The translations under genes and the position numbers were made by a program. Below, piece by piece: positions 1-7,901 of a stretch of 64,000 nt of DNA (within the stretch, counting starts at the first letter, position 1; each line of letters starts with the position of its first letter). Under the pieces are notes generated by a model. It did no database searches. It was given only the letters and a program-made list of their open reading frames with translations, and was not told the DNA's origin. Source of the DNA: Streptomyces sp. CA-278952 (lineage in GTDB: Bacteria; Actinomycetota; Actinomycetes; Streptomycetales; Streptomycetaceae); contig NZ_CP112880.1 in assembly GCF_028747205.1 (NCBI RefSeq), forward strand, positions 1,302,001 to 1,366,000, in the 5' to 3' direction.

Positions 1-647
1 TCCGCAACGTCTTCCTCTACAACCCCGACCGGGTGTCCTTCACCGGCCGAGCGGGCGGCGACGCCACCACGCCGGTGCGCGCCGTCGACACCTGGAAGGG
101 CGTCCAGCTCTCCGCCTCCCCGGGCCGGATCAATCCGGCGAGCCCGGCGTGGGACAACAGCCGCAAGCCGCTGGTGGGCGAGTTCACCTTCCGGGGCAGG
201 CCGGTCTTCGTCATCGGCAACCACTTCGCGTCGAAGGGCGGCGACCAGCCGCTGCACGGCCGCCACCAGGAGCCGACGCGTTCCTCGGAGGCCCAGCGGA
301 TCCAGCAGGCCGCCGAGGTCAACACCTTCGTCGCCTCCCTGCTGAAGGCGGACAGGTCCGCGCGGGTCATCACGCTCGGGGACATCAACGACTTCGAGTT
401 CTCCCCGACGATGAAGACGCTGACCAGGAACGGGGCGCTCAAGCCGTTGATCACGACGCTCCCCTCGTCGGATCGGTACAGCTATGTCTTCGACGGCAAC
501 TCGCAGACACTGGACCACATCCTGACGAGCCCCGGCATCCGGAACCCCGACTACGACGTGGTGCACATCAACGCCGAGTTCGCCGACCAGGCGAGCGACC
601 ACGACCCGCAGGTGGTGCGGATCAAGGTCGGCGGCTTCTGGCACTGA
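1..647 (+). CDS. Secreted endonuclease/exonuclease/phosphatase-family protein, 3' part
   Basis: This is the C-terminal part of a protein that begins before the window; the frame is open from base 3. The visible segment has the signatures of the metal-dependent endonuclease/exonuclease/phosphatase fold: a GNHFASKGGD segment, LGDINDFEFS (the metal-binding Asp/Asn region) and a terminal SDHDPQVV, the usual SDHxP catalytic His motif. Bacterial proteins of this type (ExeM/NucH-like) are mostly extracellular nucleases that degrade DNA or RNA for nutrient recovery; that role is inferred. The signal peptide and any LTD or calcium-binding domains would lie upstream and cannot be seen. A strong hairpin follows the stop. 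Confidence 0.85.
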   Translation, partial: RNVFLYNPDRVSFTGRAGGDATTPVRAVDTWKGVQLSASPGRINPASPAWDNSRKPLVGEFTFRGRPVFVIGNHFASKGGDQPLHGRHQEPTRSSEAQRIQQAAEVNTFVASLLKADRSARVITLGDINDFEFSPTMKTLTRNGALKPLITTLPSSDRYSYVFDGNSQTLDHILTSPGIRNPDYDVVHINAEFADQASDHDPQVVRIKVGGFWH

Positions 648-664
648 GGTGCCGAGGCACTGAA

Positions 665-704
665 CCGGCGGGGCGGACCGGGCGTCTCCGGTCCGCCCCG
701 CCGG
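665..704. terminator. Bidirectional hairpin terminator
   Basis: A perfect 17-bp stem (CCGGCGGGGCGGACCGG and its complement) with a 6-nt loop lies between the convergent nuclease and hydrolase genes. There is no T-run, which is usual for Streptomyces terminators. Confidence 0.8.
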
Positions 705-732
705 GGTCCGCTCCGGTCCGCCCCGGCCCCGC

Positions 733-1641
733 TCAGGTCCGCCCGGCCGGGGCGCCCGCCTGGCGTGGCAGGGTGACGGCCGCGGTCTCGTCGGCCACCG
801 GCTCCCGCCCGGTGAAGAACCGGGAGACCAGTGCGGCTACTTCGTCGGCCCGCTCCAGGATCACCCAGTGGTCGGACTCCCCGACCGTCAGGAACCGGCT
901 GCCCTCGATCGTCGCGGCGAACTCCCGCTGCCGCGCGGGCGGCGTCACCGTGTCGTGCTCGCCCGCGAAGACCAGCGCCGGTACGCCGGTGAGGCCGCCG
1001 GAGAAATCGGGCCGGTCGGCCAGCGCCCGGTACAGCGAGTCCGTCACGTGCGGCGAGTGGGTGGCCACGTGCAGGAAGGAGCGCCGCACATAGCGGCGGG
1101 CCAGCTCCCGGCGGTGTACGGCGCGTTCCGGGTCCAGGCACATCAGGGCGTCGGCAGCCGTCGCGGCAAACCCCTCGCGGTCCCCTGAGGCCAGCAGCTG
1201 CCTGGCGCGCTCCCAGCCGGCGACCTGGACCGCGTCGATGTGGACCGGGACGCCGCCGAGGGCGAGGCGTGCCACCCGCTCCCGATGGCGGCGGGCGAAG
1301 CCGAAGGCGATGGCGGTGCCGTAGGAGAAGCCGAAGATGTTGAGCCGGGGGGCGCCGATGTCGTCGGCGATGCCGAGCACGGCCCGGCGCAGCAGGTCGG
1401 CGCTGGGGCCGGGCGGGAGCGGGTCGGCGCTGCCCATGCCGGGCAGGTCGGCGGTGACCACGTCGGTCGCCGGGCCCAGGTGGTCGTCCATCTGGGGCCA
1501 GCCGTACATGCCCTGGAGCGCGCCGCCGAGAATGAGCGTCGGTTCGGTGGCCGGGGGCTCGCCGGGGTGGGCGCGCGGCAGGACGCGGTAGCTGTAGCGC
1601 ACTCCGTCGACCGCCAGGGTCCGGATGATCTCCTCGGGCAT
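733..1641 (-). CDS. Alpha/beta hydrolase, last gene of ACP-KS-hydrolase operon
   Basis: A 302-aa alpha/beta-hydrolase-fold protein. The nucleophile elbow is GFSYG (Ser106), an oxyanion-type GGALQG segment is near residue 40, a GEHDTVTPP acid loop is in the C-terminal third, and ESDHWVILE supplies the catalytic His. It starts 22 bp after the ketosynthase stop, so it is probably co-transcribed with the KS and ACP genes. In that context it may act as a thioesterase or an editing/release hydrolase on an ACP-bound acyl chain. That is inference; the fold alone does not fix a substrate. The ATG at 1641 follows a GGAACGCAGGAG-like ribosome site. Confidence 0.8.
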   Translation of the reverse strand: MPEEIIRTLAVDGVRYSYRVLPRAHPGEPPATEPTLILGGALQGMYGWPQMDDHLGPATDVVTADLPGMGSADPLPPGPSADLLRRAVLGIADDIGAPRLNIFGFSYGTAIAFGFARRHRERVARLALGGVPVHIDAVQVAGWERARQLLASGDREGFAATAADALMCLDPERAVHRRELARRYVRRSFLHVATHSPHVTDSLYRALADRPDFSGGLTGVPALVFAGEHDTVTPPARQREFAATIEGSRFLTVGESDHWVILERADEVAALVSRFFTGREPVADETAAVTLPRQAGAPAGRT

Positions 1642-1663
1642 GTGCTCCTGCGTTCCCTTCCGT

Positions 1664-2929
1664 TCAGGTCCTGGTCAGGACGAGTGCCGCGTTGTGGCCG
1701 CCGAAGCCGAGCGAGGTCTTGACGGCGCAGTCGAAGGAGGCGCCGCGGGCTTCCTTGGCCACCACGTCGATCGGGATGCTCGGGTCGGGTGCGTCCAGAT
1801 TGACGGTGGGCGGCACCAGTTGGTGCTGGAGGGCGAGCACGGTGAGCGCGGTCTCGATGCCGCCCGCCGCGCCGAGGGTGTGGCCGGTCATCGCCTTGGT
1901 GGAGGTCACCAGGGGGCTCTCGCCGAGGACCCGGCGGAGCATCGTCGCCTCGATCAGGTCGTTGGAGAGCGTCGAGGTGCCGTGGGCGTTGACGTGCCCG
2001 ACGTCGGCCGGGGAGAGGCCCGCGTCGGCGAGCGCGGTGCGCAGGGCGCGTTCGATGCCGAGGCCCTCGGGGTCGGGGGCGACCGGGGAGTGGGCGTCGC
2101 TGGACGCCCCGTATCCGCTCACGTGGGCGCGGACCTCGGCGCCCCGGGCGCGGGCGTGGTCCGGGTGCTCCATGACGATCAGCCCGGCACCCTCGCCGAC
2201 GACGAAGCCGTCGCGGTGGATGTCGAAAGGGCGGCAGGCGGCCGTGGGGTCCTCGCGGCGGGTGGAGGCGGCCTTGAGGCTGCACGCGCTGGCGATCAGC
2301 AGGCGGGTGCAGGTGGATTCCGCGCCCCCCGCGATGACGATGTCGCAGGCCCCGGAGCGGAGCATCTGGTGGGCGGTGCCGATGGCGACGGTGCCGGAGG
2401 AGCAGGCGGTGGAGACGGCCTGGCTGGGCCCGTGGACGCCGAGGTCCAGGCTGACGCTGCTGGCCGCGCCGTTGACGACGCTGAGTGGGGCGAGCTTCGG
2501 GGAGACCCGGCGTGGTCCGCGCCCGGCGAGCGCGGCGTGCTGCTCGTCGTAGAAGGGCAGCCCGCCGTGGGCGGATCCGATGACGACGCCGACGCGGCCG
2601 CTGTCCCAGATGGACGGGTCGAGTCCGGCGTCGGCGACGGCCTCTCGGGCGGCGATGACGGCGAGCTGGGCGAAACGGTCCATCAGCCGCTGGGCGGCCA
2701 CCCCGAGGACGGCTCCCGGGTCGCAGTCGGTGACGGAGTAGAAGAAGTCGCAGGGCAGCCCGTCCAGTTCGGGCCGCGGGCCGACGGAGGGCGCGAGTCC
2801 CTCGGTGACGCCGTGCCAGGCGGCGTCCGCTCCCGTACCGGCGGCGGTGACCAGGCCGACGCCGGTGACGGCGGCGGCGAACGGGGCGAGCGGCGCCCGG
2901 CGGTAGGGCCGGCCGGTGTCCGCGCTCAT
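1664..2929 (-). CDS. Beta-ketoacyl-[ACP] synthase II-like (FabF/KS) protein
   Basis: A 421-aa condensing enzyme. The nucleophile is Cys176 in VSTACSSGT; the two catalytic His sit in VNAHGTSTLSND and MTGHTLGAAGG; the C-terminal glycine-rich loop is TSLGFGGHNA. All catalytic residues are present, so it is KS-alpha-like rather than an inactive chain-length factor. ATG at 2929 overlaps the ACP stop by ATGA, so translation is coupled to the dedicated ACP. The trio ACP, KS and hydrolase without ketoreductase, acyltransferase or dehydratase suggests a small accessory acyl-chain module rather than housekeeping fatty acid synthesis. S. coelicolor has, as I recall, a similar orphan KS/ACP pair (SCO0548-0549). 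The product is unknown. Confidence 0.85.
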   Translation of the reverse strand: MSADTGRPYRRAPLAPFAAAVTGVGLVTAAGTGADAAWHGVTEGLAPSVGPRPELDGLPCDFFYSVTDCDPGAVLGVAAQRLMDRFAQLAVIAAREAVADAGLDPSIWDSGRVGVVIGSAHGGLPFYDEQHAALAGRGPRRVSPKLAPLSVVNGAASSVSLDLGVHGPSQAVSTACSSGTVAIGTAHQMLRSGACDIVIAGGAESTCTRLLIASACSLKAASTRREDPTAACRPFDIHRDGFVVGEGAGLIVMEHPDHARARGAEVRAHVSGYGASSDAHSPVAPDPEGLGIERALRTALADAGLSPADVGHVNAHGTSTLSNDLIEATMLRRVLGESPLVTSTKAMTGHTLGAAGGIETALTVLALQHQLVPPTVNLDAPDPSIPIDVVAKEARGASFDCAVKTSLGFGGHNAALVLTRT

Positions 2930-3159
2930 GCGGAGACCTTCCCGTCCACGGCCTCGACGAGGCGGTCGAAGGTGTCGCGCGAGGTGAGCGTGACGTCCTC
3001 CAGGTCCACGTCGAGCCGGTCCTCGATGTGCAGCCGCAGCTCCTCCAGCGCGAGGGAGTCCAGCCGCAGCCGGTGCAGCGGAACATCGGGGCGGATGGCC
3101 CCGGGGTCGGTTCCGAACTTCGCTACCAGCAGGGCGCTGATCTCTTCCGAAGTGCTCAT
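2926..3159 (-). CDS. Acyl carrier protein
   Basis: A 77-aa acidic four-helix protein with the phosphopantetheine attachment motif LDSLALEE; Ser35 is the likely modified residue. The length is normal for a discrete ACP. It is first in an operon with the ketosynthase (4-bp overlap) and the hydrolase, so it is probably their dedicated carrier. ATG at 3159 has a clear AGGAG 8 nt upstream. The roughly 240-bp gap to the divergent DUF385 gene should hold both promoters; on the minus strand a TATAAAGGG stretch near 3257 could be a -10 region. Confidence 0.9.
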   Translation of the reverse strand: MSTSEEISALLVAKFGTDPGAIRPDVPLHRLRLDSLALEELRLHIEDRLDVDLEDVTLTSRDTFDRLVEAVDGKVSA

Positions 3160-3401
3160 TGGCGCTCCTGGGATCGGTGACGCGGTGACGCCGGCCGCGT
3201 GAGGGAGGTGAGGGGAGGGGCCATCGGGGGACGCCGGCTGCTCCGGAAGGACCCTTTATACGCCTTCCCGGGCGGGTTCCCGGTCCGCGTTCCCCCGTGC
3301 GGTGGGAGGGCTGTCCAGGTGTACGAATCCGCGGTGCGGTTCGGGTGGATGCCAGGATGGGGGCGCAGCCCGTACGGGACGGCACGAGAGAAGGAGAAAC
3401 C

Positions 3402-3848
3402 ATGACGGCCGAGCAGGAAGCCAACGCGGAGGTCGCGCTGAGCCCCGCCGACTGGGTCGCCCGGCAGGCCGAGCTGTACGAGTCCTCCGGCGGTACGGAG
3501 GGCACCACTCAGTTGGGTGTGCCCTGCCTGCTCATGGACTACGTCGGCCGGCGCAGCGGCACGGTGCGGCGCACGGTGCTGATGTACGGGCGGGACGGCG
3601 AGGACTATCTGATCGTGGCGTCCAACGGCGGCTCGGACCGCCCGCCGCTGTGGTACCTGAACCTCCAGTCCACCCCGGAGGTCGAACTCCGCGTGAACAC
3701 CGAGCGGTTCGGGGCCGTCGCGACGACGCTCCCCGCCGAGGAGAAGGCGCGGGTCTGGCCGGGGCTGGTGGAGCTGTTCCCGCGCTACGGGGAGTACCAG
3801 GCGGGCACCGAGCGGGACATCCCGGTCGTCCGGCTGACGCGGCGCTGA
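3402..3848 (+). CDS. DUF385/Ddn-family F420-dependent nitroreductase-like protein
   Basis: A 148-aa protein of the deazaflavin-dependent nitroreductase (Ddn, DUF385) split-barrel family. The diagnostic stretch is the GRRSGTVRRT phosphate-contact region, followed by YLIVASNGG and PPLWYLNLQ. Family members use reduced coenzyme F420 to reduce quinones or nitro compounds, or are uncharacterised F420 binders. The ATG at 3402 follows AGAAGGAGAAACC, a strong ribosome site, so longer upstream starts are unlikely. The 3' end, including the stop codon, is the first unit of a 27-bp tandem repeat. Confidence 0.85.
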   Translation: MTAEQEANAEVALSPADWVARQAELYESSGGTEGTTQLGVPCLLMDYVGRRSGTVRRTVLMYGRDGEDYLIVASNGGSDRPPLWYLNLQSTPEVELRVNTERFGAVATTLPAEEKARVWPGLVELFPRYGEYQAGTERDIPVVRLTRR

Positions 3849-3900
3849 CCGGTCGTCCGGCTGACGCGGCGCTGACCGGTCCTCCGGCTGACGCGGCGCC
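3824..3900 (+). repeat. 27-bp tandem repeat spanning a stop codon
   Basis: Three head-to-tail copies (3824-3850, 3851-3877, 3878-3900 partial). The first two are identical and the third has one substitution. The first copy encodes the VVRLTRR C-terminus and stop of the upstream gene; the others repeat the same coding-plus-stop sequence after the gene. It looks like a recent slippage duplication. Confidence 0.85.
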
Positions 3901-3944
3901 GAGTCCGCGGCCGACTCGGCGCCGGTCCGGGCCGAGCGCCGGGT

Positions 3945-4493
3945 TCACCGCTCCGGGAGCAGGTGGGCCAGCAGCAGCTTGATCACCAGGACGGGGGCGA
4001 ACCAGGCCAGCTCGCCGGGGACGGCCACCGAGGTCGTCGCGACGGTGATCGCCAGGGCGGAGACGGCGAAGGCGACCGGTTGCCGGAGATCCGCGGGGGC
4101 GACCAGGACGCATGCCGCCCCGGTGAGCGTGAGGGCGTAGAGGGCGCCGGCGGAGATCCAGCCGAACCCGGGGACGAGCAGGGCCAGGGCGAACGGCTGG
4201 ACATGGGCGGCCACGAACGCGAAGTGGTGGAGCCGGGAGCGCCCCGGCCGGTGGAACCGGCGCTTGGCGGACCGGGTGGCGTTGACGACCGTGCCGCCGA
4301 ACAGGTCGAAGGCCACCACGGCGATCACGGTCAGCGCCGGCCACGCGTACGGGGCGCGCAGGGCGAGGGCTGTCGCGAACACGGTGCCGGCGAGCGCCCC
4401 CGCGTAACAGACGATCCGCTCGCCCCGCTCGGCGTCCGGGGCCACCAGCAGCGCGTCGAGGCGGCGGGCCGCCGCGACCCCCGCGGCCCTCAC
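3945..4493 (-). CDS. Small integral membrane protein coupled to TetR
   Basis: A 182-aa hydrophobic protein with about five predicted membrane segments (AGALAGTVFATALAL, WPALTVIAVVAFDLF, FALALLVPGFGWISAGALYA, LTLTGAACVLVAP and the C-terminal LAITVATTSVAVPG to VLVIKLLLAHLL). No transporter motif was recognised. The start is taken as GTG at 4493, which overlaps the TGA of the upstream TetR gene as GTGA. That makes it the second cistron of an autoregulated TetR operon and probably the effector, for instance an exporter accessory or an envelope protein. Its function is unknown. Confidence 0.65.
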   Translation of the reverse strand: MRAAGVAAARRLDALLVAPDAERGERIVCYAGALAGTVFATALALRAPYAWPALTVIAVVAFDLFGGTVVNATRSAKRRFHRPGRSRLHHFAFVAAHVQPFALALLVPGFGWISAGALYALTLTGAACVLVAPADLRQPVAFAVSALAITVATTSVAVPGELAWFAPVLVIKLLLAHLLPER

Positions 4494-5092
4494 TCCGCTC
4501 CCCCGCGCCGCAGCCCTTCGACGCACACGTCGAGGAGAGGCGCCGTCAGCTCCGCGACCGGCAGCGTGGGGTCGACGATCCACTGCACCAGACAGCCCTC
4601 GATCGCCCCGACGACGACCACCGCGTGCCCCGCGCCCACCCCGGCGCGGCAGGCCCCCTCGGCCTCGGCCTCGGCGAGCAGCTCGGCGATCACCGCGCGG
4701 TACTCCCGGTACACGGCCGAGATGTCCAAGCCCAAGGGGCCTCCCTGCCGTCCGGCGGCCCACAGGTCGACGAGGATCCGGGCGAGTTCGGGCTCGGCCA
4801 CGACCATGTCCAGCACCGACCGCACCAGCCGGGAGAGCCGCTCCAGGCCGTCTCCCGGGCCGGTGCGGGCCTGCCGGGTCACCGCCCGCGCGTGGGCTCT
4901 GTACTCCTCGAAGGCGGCCGTGAGCAAGGCGTCCCGGCTGTCGAAGTGGAGATAGACGCTGCCCTTGGCGACGCCCGCTTCTGCGGCGACGTCGTCCACC
5001 CGGGTCGCGGCGAACCCCTGCCGGGCGAACACCCGCACCGCGGCCTTCAGGATCAGATCCCGGCGCGCCGCCGGGTCAACTCTTCTGGCCAT
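4490..5092 (-). CDS. TetR/AcrR-family transcriptional regulator
   Basis: A 200-aa regulator. The N-terminal TetR helix-turn-helix reads RRDLILKAAVRVFARQGF, AATRVDDVAAEAGVAKGSVYLHF and DSRDALLTAAF. The C-terminal ligand domain is typical in length, with a VVVVGAIEGCLVQWIVDP helix. ATG at 5092 (MARRVDPAAR) is the natural domain start; an in-frame upstream extension would run through the operator. A perfect palindrome sits 19 bp upstream of the start, so autorepression is likely. The downstream membrane protein is translationally coupled. Confidence 0.9.
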   Translation of the reverse strand: MARRVDPAARRDLILKAAVRVFARQGFAATRVDDVAAEAGVAKGSVYLHFDSRDALLTAAFEEYRAHARAVTRQARTGPGDGLERLSRLVRSVLDMVVAEPELARILVDLWAAGRQGGPLGLDISAVYREYRAVIAELLAEAEAEGACRAGVGAGHAVVVVGAIEGCLVQWIVDPTLPVAELTAPLLDVCVEGLRRGGAE

Positions 5093-5110
5093 GTCATGGA
5101 CCCCCCGTCG

Positions 5111-5132
5111 AATGACTGACTGGTCAGTCATT
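5111..5132. promoter_or_regulatory. TetR operator palindrome
   Basis: Perfect 10-bp arms AATGACTGAC and GTCAGTCATT are separated by TG. The TGACTGGTCAGTCA core resembles known TetR-family operators. It lies between the divergent tetR and nitroreductase genes, so it could control both. Confidence 0.8.
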
Positions 5133-5247
5133 GTAGGGCACCGCCCGACGCCAACTGCCGCCACAGTGGCGGAAATCGGGGCGGGCCGCACCTTCGCACG
5201 CGGGGTGGGGAGACACCGGCGGAGGGAGCTGCCTAAACTCCGCGATC

Positions 5248-5979
5248 ATGACCATGGAAACGGTTCAGGCCGACCCGTCCGCCCTCGGCGGCCCCGCTCT
5301 CTTCGCCACCATGTCCACCATGCGCGCCATGCGTCGCCTCAAGCCGGACGCCGTACCGGACGAGACGGTCGAGCAGCTGGTACAGGCCGCCGTCTGGGGT
5401 CCCAGCGGCGGCAACATGCAGTGTTACGAGTACGTGGTGGTGACCGACCGCCAGGTGATGGCGCGGCTCGCCCCGCTGTGGAAGCGGTGCGTCGACGCGT
5501 ATCTGGCGACGACCGGGAAGTACGCCCCCGCGGGCATGGACGAGGCGGCGTACGGCCGGATGGTCGCGGCGATCGAGCATCAGCGCGACCATTTCGCCGA
5601 CACCCCGGTGCTGATCGTGCCGTGCTACCGGTTCCCGGAGCCGCGCCTGGACAAGGAGGGCCTGGCCGCGTCGGCGCGGGCGCTCGGCCCGGCGGGCACG
5701 GAGCACATGATGAACACGCAGACGCGTTTCCAGGCGCTGGCCGAGGGTTCCTGCGTCTATCCGGGAGTACAGAACCTGCTGCTCGCGGCCCGGGGGCTGG
5801 GGCTCGCGGCGAACATCACCATCTGGCACCTGATGCTGGAGCAGGAGTGGAAGCGGGAGCTGGGCATCCCGGAGGACATGGCGACGTTCGCCGCCGTGCC
5901 CGTGGGGTGGCCCGCGGGCAACTTCGGGCCGGTCCGGCGACGGCCGGTGGCCGACGTCATCCACCGCGACCGCTGGTAG
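5248..5979 (+). CDS. Nitroreductase-family FMN oxidoreductase
   Basis: A 243-aa protein of the NAD(P)H:FMN nitroreductase fold. FMN-contact features are MSTMRAMRRLKPDAV near the N-terminus, WGPSGGNMQCYEYVVV, and the C-terminal GSCVYPGVQNLLLAARGLGLAA helix followed by FAAVPVGWPAGNFGP. Such enzymes reduce nitro compounds, quinones or enones with two-electron chemistry. The ATG at 5248 is used; ribosome binding is weak (GGAGGGAG about 25 nt upstream), and ATG at 5254 is possible. It is divergent from tetR across the palindromic operator, so it may belong to the same regulon. A strong hairpin follows. Confidence 0.85.
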   Translation: MTMETVQADPSALGGPALFATMSTMRAMRRLKPDAVPDETVEQLVQAAVWGPSGGNMQCYEYVVVTDRQVMARLAPLWKRCVDAYLATTGKYAPAGMDEAAYGRMVAAIEHQRDHFADTPVLIVPCYRFPEPRLDKEGLAASARALGPAGTEHMMNTQTRFQALAEGSCVYPGVQNLLLAARGLGLAANITIWHLMLEQEWKRELGIPEDMATFAAVPVGWPAGNFGPVRRRPVADVIHRDRW

Positions 5980-6011
5980 CGTCCGGCCCCGCGTCAACCC
6001 TCGCCGGCACT

Positions 6012-6044
6012 CCTGTCGGGTGACGCTCGACGTCACCCGACAGG
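6012..6044 (+). terminator. Hairpin terminator after nitroreductase
   Basis: Perfect 14-bp stem (CCTGTCGGGTGACG with its complement) and a 5-nt loop CTCGA, 33 bp after the stop. Confidence 0.85.
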
Positions 6045-6224
6045 GGTAGCGCAGCGTCAACTCCCGTGCTTTTGCAGGATGTTGCCAACAGAATCACCTC
6101 TTCTACTCTTTGTCATGCCCACCCCATCTCGCTAGCCTGGCCGTGCTCGGCATCCCTCTGACCCACCCCGGGTCCGAGGGTTTCTCTCTTCCCCCCACGC
6201 CCACCCCACAGAGCAGGAGCCCTC

Positions 6225-7778
6225 ATGCCCCTCCGCACCGCCGCCCGAACCCGGGCCCGTGCCTGTGCCGTGGCGGCCCTCACGGCCGCGGCCCTCCTCG
6301 CGACCGGGCACCCGGCGACCGCCGCCCCGCGAGCGGACACGCCCGACCCCATGAACCGCGCGTTCGCCGAAGCGGCGGACGCGTACGGCGTACCGCGCGA
6401 TCTGCTGGCCGCCGTCGGCTACGGCGAGAGCCGTCTCGACGGCCACGCGGGCGCGCCGAGTCAGGCGAACGGCTACGGCGTGATGCATCTGGCGAGCAAC
6501 CCGGCCAACCGCTCCCTGGAGAAGGCCTCCGAGCTGACCGGCGAGAGCGCGGCCCGGCTGCGCAGGGACACGACGGCCAACATCCTCGGCGGGGCGGCCG
6601 TCCTGCGCGACCACGCCGACGCGCTGGGCCTGGACGCCGCCGAGCGCCGGGACGTGAACTCCTGGTATCCGGCGGTGGCCCGCTACAGCGCCGCCGAGGG
6701 TCCGGCCGCCGTGCTCTACGCGGACGCGGTCTTCACGTCCCTCGCCGAGGGCGTGTCCGCCACGGCGCCCGGCGGCGAGGAGGTCCTCGTGCCCTCCCGG
6801 CCGGTCGCTCCGGACAGGGCCGCGCTGTCGGCGTCCGACGTCTACGCCGCGAGCCCGGACTATCCCTCGGCGCGCTGGGTGCCCGCGTACTCCGGGAACT
6901 TCGTCGTCGGCCGCAGGGCCGCCATCGACAAGGTGGTCATCCACACCACCCAGGGGTCGTACGCCGGTTCCATCAGCTGGTACCAGAACCCGGCCTCGGA
7001 GGTCAGCGCGCACTACACGATCCGCTCCTCGGACGGTGAGGTCACCCAGTCGGTGCTGGAGAAGGACACCGCCTGGCACGCCGGCGGCACCAACTCCTCG
7101 TCCGTCGGGATCGAGCACGAGGGCTATGTCGACAACCCGGCCTGGTACACGGAGGCGATGTACCGGTCCTCCGCCGCCCTGACCAAGCACCTCGCGGCGC
7201 GGTACGGCATCCCGAAGAACCGGTCGCACATCATCGGCCACAGCGAGGCGCCCGGCGCCGACCACACGGACCCCGGCCCCAACTGGGACTGGAACCACTA
7301 CATGGAACTGATCGACGGCGACCCGGGCAGCGGCGGCGACGGCCTGACCTTCCCCACGTACACGACCCAGCAGTCCGGCTCCACCGGCCCGCAGGTCAAG
7401 GCCGTGCAGACGCTGCTCAACGCCCAGGGTTACGAGGCGGGCGCGGCGGACGGCAGCTTCGGGCCCACCACCAGGAGCGCCGTGCAGGCGTTCCAGCGGG
7501 CCCGCACACTGGAGGCCGACGGGGTGGTCGGCCCGAAGAGCTGGACGGCCCTGCTGTCGGCCGGCACGACCCCGGCGCTGTCACGGGGCGGTTCGGGCGA
7601 CGCGGTGAAGCGGCTCCAGCGGTCCCTGACGGCGGCGCTCGGGACCACCGTCGGCGTGGACGGCAGTTTCGGCCCCGCCACGGAGACGGCGGTACGCGGC
7701 TACCAGACCAGCCGGAAGCTCTCGGTCGACGGCAAGGTGGGCCCGGCCACGTGGGAGGCGTTGCAGAGCGGGAGGTGA
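6225..7778 (+). CDS. Secreted N-acetylmuramoyl-L-alanine amidase with lysozyme-like and two peptidoglycan-binding domains
   Basis: A 517-aa exported cell-wall hydrolase. Residues 1-33 form a signal peptide ending ATAA. Residues about 45-175 resemble an SLT/lysozyme-like domain (AVGYGESRLDG with Glu68, then NGYGVMHLASN). Residues about 230-360 are an Amidase_2 (T7-lysozyme-type) domain with zinc ligands His240 (VIHTTQG), His347 and Asp355 in HTDPGPNWDW; the His-to-Asp spacing of eight matches the His-to-Cys spacing in T7 lysozyme. Two PG_binding_1 modules follow (QVKAVQTLLN...DGSFGPTT and AVKRLQRSL...DGSFGPAT). Amidase activity is well supported; glycan cleavage by the N-terminal domain is inferred. 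It probably acts in wall turnover during growth or sporulation. Confidence 0.9.
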   Translation: MPLRTAARTRARACAVAALTAAALLATGHPATAAPRADTPDPMNRAFAEAADAYGVPRDLLAAVGYGESRLDGHAGAPSQANGYGVMHLASNPANRSLEKASELTGESAARLRRDTTANILGGAAVLRDHADALGLDAAERRDVNSWYPAVARYSAAEGPAAVLYADAVFTSLAEGVSATAPGGEEVLVPSRPVAPDRAALSASDVYAASPDYPSARWVPAYSGNFVVGRRAAIDKVVIHTTQGSYAGSISWYQNPASEVSAHYTIRSSDGEVTQSVLEKDTAWHAGGTNSSSVGIEHEGYVDNPAWYTEAMYRSSAALTKHLAARYGIPKNRSHIIGHSEAPGADHTDPGPNWDWNHYMELIDGDPGSGGDGLTFPTYTTQQSGSTGPQVKAVQTLLNAQGYEAGAADGSFGPTTRSAVQAFQRARTLEADGVVGPKSWTALLSAGTTPALSRGGSGDAVKRLQRSLTAALGTTVGVDGSFGPATETAVRGYQTSRKLSVDGKVGPATWEALQSGR

Positions 7779-7901
7779 GCCGCGGCCCGGGCGGGCCCTC
7801 CCGGCCTGCCCGTGGCCGAGGCGCCGGCCCGCCGCGACCCGGCGACCCCGGAGGCGGAGCGACCGCGGCGGGCACGGGGCGCACGGCGTCCGGGGCGCGG
7901 C

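Noticed and set aside
1625..3202. 525-aa plus-strand frame over the KS and ACP genes
   Set aside because: Antisense shadow of two well-defined genes; Gly/Asp/Ala-rich with no domain.
4023..4763. Longer N-terminus for the TetR-coupled membrane protein
   Set aside because: The extra 90 residues are Arg/Gly-rich shadow of the tetR gene. The GTG at 4493 gives an overlap and a normal membrane protein start.
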